Source: Lepeophtheirus salmonis (Eukaryota > Arthropoda > Copepoda > Siphonostomatoida > Caligidae). Taken from it: a stretch of 64,000 nucleotides of DNA. The stretch is from positions 8,308,001 to 8,372,000 of the forward strand of contig NC_052141.2 in the NCBI RefSeq assembly GCF_016086655.4, given 5' to 3'. Positions 57,060-64,000 of this stretch are shown here, one piece after another. The notes under the pieces were generated by a model. The model searched no databases. It worked only from the letters and a program-made list of their open reading frames with translations, and was not told where the DNA came from. The position numbers were made by a program, and so were the translations under genes. Numbering within the stretch: position 1 is the stretch's first letter; each line of letters opens with the position of its first letter.

Positions 57060-58110
57060 GAAACCCTTTGGTCCATTAATATCAGAATGGTTTCAGAGGT
57101 GTGCAGGAATTTCATACTGATGCGCAAAACTAATAACTGTTTACAAATTGAAGATGCGTCAAAAATAGTTGAGGCACAAACTAAGAACGTCTTGTATTGT
57201 TAGAAAAAAAATCCCAGGGAGATACTTCAGAAATAAATTATTTTCTTTGATATCAAGAATTGGAGACTGAGTACCATCTATTTTATTAATTTAAAAAAAT
57301 TACCCATTAATCTTTATAATGGTGGATGAAAATGTCTCATAAAACTTGGATGTCAGACTGAGTCCTCAAACTGTAACTGTACTGTAACTTTCTTACTGTA
57401 CAGGGATAGGTATAAGATTGAGTATAATATATACAGTGACGCAAAATAATCAAGAACTCACTTCGTGGCTTCATGATTAGGTCGCTCATGCAATTTTATT
57501 CCCTCTCTGCCAATGAGAAACACTAAATACTAATTTGTCAAAACTGGGTCTAGAGCCTCTCTTGAGGATAAGATTTACTTATCATATATATACTGCATGA
57601 ATCATATACAACAAACATAATTTAAAAAATATAGGTAGTTGCTGTCTTCAGAGTTATTGGTCACCCTGGAAGTCTAGGATGATTGTAAAGAGCAGTGATA
57701 AAAGTCCAGTATATTTTTTAGCTGGCCTTTTGTTTTTGGTAGTCTGAAGAAGGTTTTTTTTCTCGTTAGGAGTTGTCATAATAATTTAATTCCTGAGTAG
57801 GGAAAATTGTTTCCTGAATAGACTCAATTATATTCCAAACCTGATTGAACGTTCGTGTGTGCTCATAAAAGACGGAGCGTAGCCCTTAGGATTTTTGTTT
57901 CTTCCTCCTTTGTCATAGCTGATCTAATTAAACGCCATGAGCAATATTCTTTCTATCCTTCAAAATATTCTTCAAACTGTCAGGGTTACCATATAAATTT
58001 TTGGTTTCAGTCTTTAACATGCCCACTATACACTGGATTTTCTTCTTTAATAAAGATGGACTTACTAATTGAATAGACCAAGTAAATAATACATGTCTCT
58101 GAATAATAAT
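57060..58110. other. No gene recognised
   Basis: A Tc1-like terminal word, tacagtgacgcaaaataatc, lies at about 57434 with no partner. Frames at 57855-58137 on both strands are motif-free. Confidence 0.4.
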
Positions 58111-58114
58111 CAAA

Positions 58115-58695
58115 ATGCCAGAGAAGGATCCTAACACCCTAATTAAGTAATATCTTAGAAATAAGAGTCCTCCTTACTCTGTCAAAGACATAATTCCAAG
58201 CATGCACAAAGAATTTGGAAAAACTGTCATTCAAAAAAGCTCAGGATGTATTAGTGGCTGATGATGAAGCTATTGCAAAGATCAATAGCAAACAAAAGGT
58301 ATATGCTAGTAATCATGAACATATGGCAACAGCAAATGAGGCAAAGCTCTCCAAACTAGATCAGGACTTAGCTCAAAATCAAGAAGCAAATCAATATTCA
58401 AGTAAAGAGGCATTCCACCAAAAAAGTGAGTCCCTTATTACAAGTTCTGAGGCCTTGGATAGAGTTGAAATACGAAAAAGTAACATTCGGAGGAGCTCTC
58501 CAAAAATAAAATACTTGTGACGATTACATAGAAGGAAAATGTGATGAGAGAGCCTGAAAAGGAAGTGGAGGCATGGCGCAAACGAAAGCGTATGGTTTTG
58601 AACATTATTTAGGATGTACTAGAAAGCTACCCTATGTCAAACAGGTGCCTTTGGAGGAAATTGAAATGGAGATAAATGAGGATGCTGATGTTTAA
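58115..58695 (+). pseudogene. PSMC3IP: Intronless disrupted copy of HOP2 (PSMC3IP)
   Basis: HOP2, with MND1, promotes strand invasion by RAD51/DMC1 in meiosis. The copy starts MPEKDPNTLIK (ATG 58115), then a stop, then YLRNKSPPYSVKDIIPSMHK with EFGKTVIQK, corresponding to the N-terminal winged helix (human: YLQEQNRPYSSQDVF). A frameshift leads into KAQDVLVADDEAIAKINSK and QKVYASNHEHM (human GKQKIYFADQDQF). The coiled coil follows (EAKLSKLDQDLAQNQEANQY). After further frame changes the C-terminus appears: EKEVEAWRKRKRMVLNII, a stop, DVLESYPMSN, LEEIEMEINEDADV and TAA at 58693-58695 (human KEWRKRKRM, DAILEGYPKSK, FFEEVGIETDED). Total length matches the family. No introns and several lesions mean a processed pseudogene. 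A functional parent gene would be elsewhere. Tail words aataaa follow within about 60 bases; no target-site duplication was seen. Confidence 0.86.
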
Positions 58696-58699
58696 ATCC

Positions 58700-60285
58700 C
58701 GGATTTCTATTGAATATATCAATTATGTGTAATTTTTTATGAAAAAGAATAAATTATATATATTTATTTATTAACACTTTTTTTAACTTAATAAAATTTG
58801 ACACAGGATATTAAAAGAAGGAAGGAAAAAGAAAGAAAGAGGGGCTTACTTCTTCCTTTACAGTTAGTAGGAGAAGAATAAAACATTAAGTATGAATGCA
58901 GACATCAAAAGATGATTAATTCTGTAAGGGAGTTGTCTATTATTTTTAGATATATTATTTAAAAGTGACTCATCATATTTTAAGGAATACGATTTCTTGC
59001 AAGGTTAATAGAAATACAGGGTTATACCATTTCGTGTGTACAACTGATGTTTGACTACCACATAGGACTGGAAAAATCAATTACTTTTAAATTATTTATT
59101 GCTTTCAGATATTTGAAATAATATACATATATGGAATTTTTATTGCATAGGTAGATATTGGATATTTCATTTATTGTGAGAACAAGCTACGATACCAAAT
59201 ACATGTGCCCTGCCCCCTTTTGTTATTTGCATTCATATTTAATATTTTCCAATTATCTTACCAACTTTAGTTAAAGGAATAATTAATTATCTCTCTTTTA
59301 TAGTCTACTTCAAGAAAAGCGGGCTTTTATTTTGATATGACCGTATTCTCCTCATTTGCACGCTAAAATTTCACCCGGCTAGCTAAATGATTAAAAAACA
59401 AGCCCTCAGAGAGTACAGTCTAATTAGAAGGCTTAAAATGATATAGCGTTACAAATAGTTTTTGATGTTATAATAGCATTGTAATGCGCAAGCAATGTCC
59501 TGATAAAGTTAAATGGGCACACAAAGGAATCACATTTCTTATTATTTTATTTCCCCCATTTAAGTAATGTAAATCCAGCATTTCAATTGGGATCCTCAAA
59601 ACTTTTTAGACTTCCTTGCCTCTAAGTATTTTTCGTCTCTAAATCAGCATTATGTAACATACCTATTTAATTCCCTTCAATCAAAATAAGATTTTAAACT
59701 ACAGCACGATTTCTTGGGTATCTTAACTTATCCCAATAATAAGGCCAATAGTTAACTTTGTGATGTCTATAAAATATATAAAGATTTTCTCTCCATCTTG
59801 ATTTATGTTCAAGATTGTTTTTTGTGATGCATCACATATTTTCAACTTATTATGTTAGAATAAAAGGATGATTAAGATTCATGCATCGAATGAAGGATGA
59901 AAGAAATAGAATTGTATAACTGTACATATAGCAATCATGATTATCCTTTTCAGATAAGATCAATCATGAAGATACTCACATCAATTAAGATATTATGAAG
60001 CAAAGATGAAAACAATTACACATCGGGAAAGCTTAGTCATTTGATGGCAATTTATAGCAGTAAATAAATTGCTTGTATGTATCTCCTGTGAAGAAATGAT
60101 AAAAAGGACTGCATTATATTTTCTAAGGGACGAGGGGGAAAGGGTTTACTTCTGTATATACAAAGTTGAGTTATAAAAGGTCTACTGTTAATTGTCTCAG
60201 TAATATATGTAGTAAGTGATTATTTTTTTAAATTTTAGTTAGCCATCCGTTGTGCATAAACAAACCATTATAAACATTACGTCAT
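58700..60285. other. No gene recognised
   Basis: AT-rich, with a purine tract at about 58813-58846 (gaaggaaggaaaaagaaag). No element signature was noticed. Confidence 0.45.
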
Positions 60286-60290
60286 CATGA

Positions 60291-60554
60291 GTGAGTAATA
60301 AGTCTAAAGGAAGCACATTTCAGATATATTTAATGCTGAAGTTGGATATTGAAAAGTGCTCCAGGAGCCTGATTTTCAAGGTGGCCAAGATTAATAATGA
60401 TGAAGAAGATATCTCCAGGAAAGAAGGAAGTAATGAGTTCAATTTAAAAATAAATCTAAAGTTTCTGTCCACCTTTGAGAAGAAGATTAGAGAACATCCT
60501 AGCAAATCGACGAATGGCTGCTTTGACTATCAGGAGCGTCCCGAAAAAATATAA
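60291..60554 (+). mobile_element. Tc1/mariner transposase N-terminal fragment
   Basis: 87 open codons: MSNKSKGSTFQIYLMLKLDI, EKCSRSLIFKVAKINNDEED, ISRKEGSNEFNLKINLKFLS, TFEKKIREHPSKS. It is homologous to 13270-13664 (shared KCY/KCS, F.VAK, KNDE/NNDE, DISRK, HNLK/FNLK, KI) in order and spacing, including the start region (catcatgag, taataag). The frame stops before a catalytic domain. The ATG at 60291 probably is the original start because the paralogue has the same context. Confidence 0.72.
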
Positions 60555-60939
60555 ATTTACAGGATATATTCTCTTGAGTTGCCCATTCTTAAAGATATAT
60601 GCTACAAATTTTGTTTAGAAGCAGCCCTTCTATACCTGGACTAAATGCAAACAAATATTGCATTTTTATACAGTTGGATTTGCACTTCACTCTTTGTTCT
60701 GACGCCTTACGTTTTTTAGATTCACTAATTAAATTAGTAAAAATTTCTTAAAGGCTTGCAATTACCTTAAAGTAACCAGTCATAATATTTCTCTTAATAT
60801 TTCCAACTATTTTGATCTATGTACTCTAAGTGACGTCATAACGTCGCATACTTCTATAGTCACAAAGCTAGATGATGCAACTGGAGTTGGTACTCGGTAC
60901 CGCCAAAAACCTCAGCCTAAAATCAAATTGAGTTATAAT

Positions 60940-61150
60940 TCTTAATTTGTTACAAAGGTTATGGCCATTTTATGTCACTTTGACCCTTGATTTTAACCCT
61001 TGAAAATAATATTCCCTTTTACTGTGATCATTAATAATTTGTGTAACAAGTTTGATCATAATCAATCCATTACTTTTGCAGTAATCCTTCTGACTCACAA
61101 ACATTAGCATAAACATAACCTCCGTTCAACTTCGTGGGCAGAGCTAATAA
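60940..61150 (-). repeat. RTE/SINE-like interspersed repeat, minus copy
   Basis: Read on the minus strand: cttcgtgg is inverted to ccacgaag, then ggaggttatgtttatg, tttgtgagtcagaaggatta, gcaaaagtaatgg and tgatcaaacttgt. The order GGAGGTTATGTTT, GGATTAC..AAAAGT..TGG, TGAT.AAA.TT is that of widespread RTE-derived or SINE repeats in aquatic animals. No tRNA-like head was found. Confidence 0.6.
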
Positions 61151-61159
61151 TTAAAGTAA

Positions 61160-61685
61160 TGTGTATTGAATTGATTCTTAATTTTCAGATTTGGGATTGA
61201 GGTGCACAATTTCCAAGATGATTTTGGACATTTTCCCTGAAGGATTTGTCTAATTTTTGAAAAATATTTTTTCCACACATGTACATGATTTTGCATTATT
61301 CTTCTCCTTGGAAAATCTCAATAAATAAAAAAAGAAGCAAAGTATAAGGACATGTTTTCAAGTTCAAAAGATATTTTAATTATTTATCTATATTTTTCTT
61401 AATTGGAGAAAAGGACTTGTGCAATGTACATACAAAAAAAATTGTCAAAGAAATTTACGGATTTATCCTGATTTTTTTTTTTTTTTTTTTACTACACTAT
61501 ATTTGGGATGGCTTTGTACTTAGAAAAGGAAAATCTATCTTCCCAATTAAAAGAGCCCCATTAAATAATTTTCCAGCTGCACCGTGGCAATTGCTAATGA
61601 ATTATTCCGTCATACAGAAGCTACAAAAATACATGATTATATTTTGGAGTTATTAGATTTGCCTTATGAGTAGTGAGGTGATGAT
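61160..61685. other. No gene recognised
   Basis: AT-rich with poly-T. The 79-codon frame at 61417-61656 crosses a 22-T run and is considered chance. Confidence 0.45.
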
Positions 61686-61689
61686 TTAT

Positions 61690-61835
61690 TGGGTATCGGA
61701 GAATAGGGTGTTTTTCGGGATTTGGCATGGGATGGACAACATAAAACTAAAGTTTAATTCGCGATTCCGATTCTTATTTATTACTGGTATTTAACTATTT
61801 CTTACATTTCTAAGGGATGAGAAAAAAAATGAAGT
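61690..61835 (+). repeat. Dispersed repeat C, copy 2
   Basis: The partner of 14985-15150, in the same orientation; matching words are listed there. Upstream similarity is weak but extends about 40 bases (agaatagggtgtttttc against agaatcgaatgtttttc). Confidence 0.65.
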
Positions 61836-62714
61836 AATTTTAGTTTTTTCCTAAAATTTTTAATATTTGAAAATTTAATTTGTTGTAAAGAACTGTTTTT
61901 TTTGAAATTTTTCCCCAAAAAAATTAAATATTTTAATTGTCATTTATATAAATTGAATTTTTTTTTTTTTTTTTCTGAACAACCAGGAATTTTGAAATTT
62001 CTTTTACAAAAATTTAATAAAAAATATTTTTTGTGAATAGTAGTGGATTATTGACTCAATTCAAATATTTAAGTGTATATTTGAATTGTTTTCCAAGTTA
62101 TTTTCCAAAATTAAATTTTTTGGATTAAAACGAAATTAAATTCCAAAAACTTATCTCCTCCTCCAAATATTCATATATCCTTTTGACACAATTGAAAGCA
62201 AAATTATATTTTTAACCAATATTTGAAGTATTTAAGAATTGGAATCCGCATTGCTATTTTATACCAGAATCGGCATTGAGATTTTTCTTAATCGTTTAAT
62301 CTCAACATCTTAATAAACATGATTATGATCTTAATCTTTAAAATAAAGAGTCAGAAAAAAAATCCGCCTAATTTCAAATTAGTTAAGGTTGCATTTATTT
62401 TAACTTTCCCTGTAAGGATTCTGGTAAATGTTTAATTCGTTAATTCACCGCCAGTTGCTGGCCTCTTAAATATGTAAATTGCTTTAATGCAATGAAAGTT
62501 ATAAGAATTAAAGATACGTTTCTCAACCCTTTATTGTTATTTGAATCCCCTTTGAAACGCCGTAATGCTTAACATTTGTACCCGCTAATTCTAGCTACAA
62601 AATATTGATTGCAGACCTCCTCATTAGAACAGCTTATAGAAATAATAATTGCGCCTGGAGCAGGATATCTATTTTGCATGATCAAGATTGTTTAGAGTGA
62701 TTAAGCTTTTATAT

Positions 62715-62739
62715 GAACAATATATATTATATATTGTTC
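62715..62739. repeat. Perfect 25-base palindrome
   Basis: gaacaatatata, t, tatatattgttc: 12-base arms around a single T. No gene is beside it. Confidence 0.85.
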
Positions 62740-63059
62740 GATCTCCTGCAAAGTTACAAGTTCCTACGTCGATTGGTTCGCGGTTTTAGAAAATTTCAAT
62801 ATGAACCCACTTCAAATATTTTTTTTATTGTTTATTTTCCTTTTAATCAATTTTAATTGCTTTGTCAAATCTATAATTTAATTCCTGTTTAAGTAAACAA
62901 CCTTGCCTTTGCGGTTGTTTTGATTTCTAAAACATCCCTGACATAGATAACTATAACTTTATTTGGTAATTATATGGCTCAAATATCCTTAATGTTTGAT
63001 AAGGATGACTTTTATTTTTTAGTGACATAATTATAATGTGTTAAAATGTGTATTCCTTA

Positions 63060-63230
63060 AATTGATTAAATTATGTATTTAACTTTGTGTCTTTGTCACT
63101 AGGATTATAGCAAAAATTCTTGATCAATTTTTATCAAACTTAGTACAATGAGAGGCCAGTAAATTTTGAATGGTCAAGGTAAGACAAAATGCTAAAAATT
63201 CATAAAAAACCATCATTTTAGAACAAATTG
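63060..63230 (+). repeat. RTE/SINE-like interspersed repeat, plus copy
   Basis: ggattatagcaaaaattctt, gatcaatttttatcaaactt, then aatggtcaaggtaagac. The pattern GGATTA..AAAA.TT.TTGAT..ATTTT.ATCAAA.TT and GGTCAAGGT corresponds to the same class as the minus copy at 60940-61150. Boundaries are uncertain. Confidence 0.5.
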
Positions 63231-63597
63231 AGATGTATAACTCATTTTGATTTTAAAGGAGGATTCTTTGCTCAACCGAATACCCAATCTAACTGATATA
63301 TGTATGTTATGTATGTAATCTCTCCAGAATGAATAAAGTTAATAAAAAAAAATTGACGTAATGTAAAGAAAAACAACTTCTTAATAAAAAAAAAGAACAC
63401 GTTAAAAAACTAATATTATAAAAGTTACATAAGATTTATTGTTTGAAAAATATTTTTGTATGTTTATTTTGCTATCCAGGATTATTTATAGTAGGGGGTG
63501 CTCCAAATAAATTTGGAAAATCTTTAAAGGCTTATAAAGAACGAACTAGATGGGTTAAATCCTTAAATTTATAATTATTTGTAACCTACACTAAATG

Positions 63598-63768
63598 AAA
63601 ATTAGAAATACAGCATCATTATTCAAGGAAAAACATTTGTTGACTATTGCTATTTGTCTTCCAATCAGCAATGCAGAGATTGAAAGGGATTTCTTTCAAG
63701 TTGGAGTAGTTGAAGAATATTCAAAGAAATTTTATGAAGACCTAGCCGTTAGAAGGAGTCTCAGATGA
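63598..63768 (+). mobile_element. hAT transposase C-terminal (dimerisation) fragment
   Basis: 56 open codons before a stop at 63766-63768. The core TIAICLPISNAEIERDFFQV is the hATC dimerisation motif (L.LP.SNAE.ERVFSQ in hAT-type transposases), preceded by an LF-rich helix and followed by KKFYEDLAVRRSLR. In hAT transposases it lies at the end and carries the last catalytic glutamate in SNAEIER, which is kept here. Upstream sequence (63490-63560: GAPNKFGKSLKAYKERTRW) is not clearly part of it. Only this end remains. Confidence 0.68.
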
Positions 63769-63769
63769 T

Positions 63770-64000
63770 GGGTAAGAAATTAGTGAAGCTTTGTTCTTAC
63801 ATAATTTATTTGTAATTACAGTAGTTTAATATACGTAATAAAATGAATATTAAACCTGTGACAGGTTTCTTTGCACTTTAACTATGAAAACTCCTATAGT
63901 TAAAGGACAACAGTTCAAAGTCTCAAAAAAGAATGAACTACTATTTAAAAATATGTCAAACTTTATCAGTAAGTGATAAACTACAAACTACTCAATTTAT
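63770..64000. other. No gene recognised
   Basis: AT-rich tail of the window without frames over 40 codons. Confidence 0.4.

Noticed and set aside
57434..57454. Tc1 terminal repeat word tacagtgacgcaaaataatc
   Set aside because: No inverted partner and no transposase nearby.
60831..60838. CRE octamer TGACGTCA as promoter element (also at 733-740)
   Set aside because: Perfect octamers, but no gene start nearby; two such words can occur by chance in 64 kb.
1..64000. CRISPR arrays, rRNA or tRNA genes, bacterial-type operons or defence islands
   Set aside because: No regularly spaced repeats with unique spacers, no conserved RNA cores and no dense coding. The window has animal nuclear character.

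Overview
The window is a strongly AT-rich, gene-poor stretch of animal nuclear DNA. Frames are short and stop-ridden, there is no operon-like packing, and no complete intact protein-coding gene is visible on either strand. What can be recognised is almost entirely decayed transposable elements. Most belong to the Tc1/mariner superfamily; there are also LINE-type retrotransposons, hAT ends, a DIRS-like tyrosine recombinase piece and several unclassified interspersed repeats. The mix of decayed Tc1/mariner types resembles what I recall from caligid sea lice (Lepeophtheirus or Caligus). That host assignment is an inference from memory, not something proven by the sequence.

Layout. 0-3 kb: a short well-composed frame that may be the last exon of a host gene (COX7A-like, + strand, 920-1051), a hAT-like end, and a minus-strand 236-codon frame of unknown identity broken by only three stops (1927-2634). 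3-9 kb: a mariner deletion copy, a DIRS-like tyrosine recombinase fragment, direct-repeat pairs and a 46-bp tandem duplication. 10-24 kb: a possible minus-strand terminal exon at 10.5 kb and a Tc1/mariner graveyard. It includes a 711-bp element with perfect TA flanks, a near-full-length mori-type mariner, an 833-bp element with TA flanks and others, plus a LINE 3' tail, three loci of a 15-bp minisatellite and a 28-bp-stem hairpin. 24-33 kb: two copies of a 700-bp unclassified repeat, a minus-strand mariner with recognisable D,D,D signatures, and small Tc1/mariner and LINE tails. 36-38.6 kb: a minus-strand transposase fragment and a 518-bp mariner derivative with TIRs and TA duplication. 39.0-42.4 kb: the largest single element, a nearly complete but mutated non-LTR retrotransposon (ORF1 remnant, endonuclease, reverse transcriptase with YADD, CR1/L2-like tail). 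43.8-51.8 kb: more Tc1/mariner pieces, a 215-bp foldback element, a LINE tail, a hAT-like MITE, tandemly placed copies of an interspersed repeat, and an element sitting between two copies of a 17-bp repeat. 52-55 kb is nearly featureless. 56-64 kb: a Tc1/mariner copy, an intronless disrupted copy of the meiotic recombination gene HOP2/PSMC3IP (58115-58695), RTE/SINE-like repeats and a hAT transposase C-terminus.

The parts do not form a working pathway. The unifying theme is repeated decay of cut-and-paste transposons. Many copies keep the DNA-binding N-terminus and the last residues of the transposase but have lost the catalytic core. The HOP2 copy and the long minus-strand frame at 2 kb are the best non-transposon coding relics. 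I found no rRNA, tRNA, CRISPR array or bacterial-type regulatory signal.
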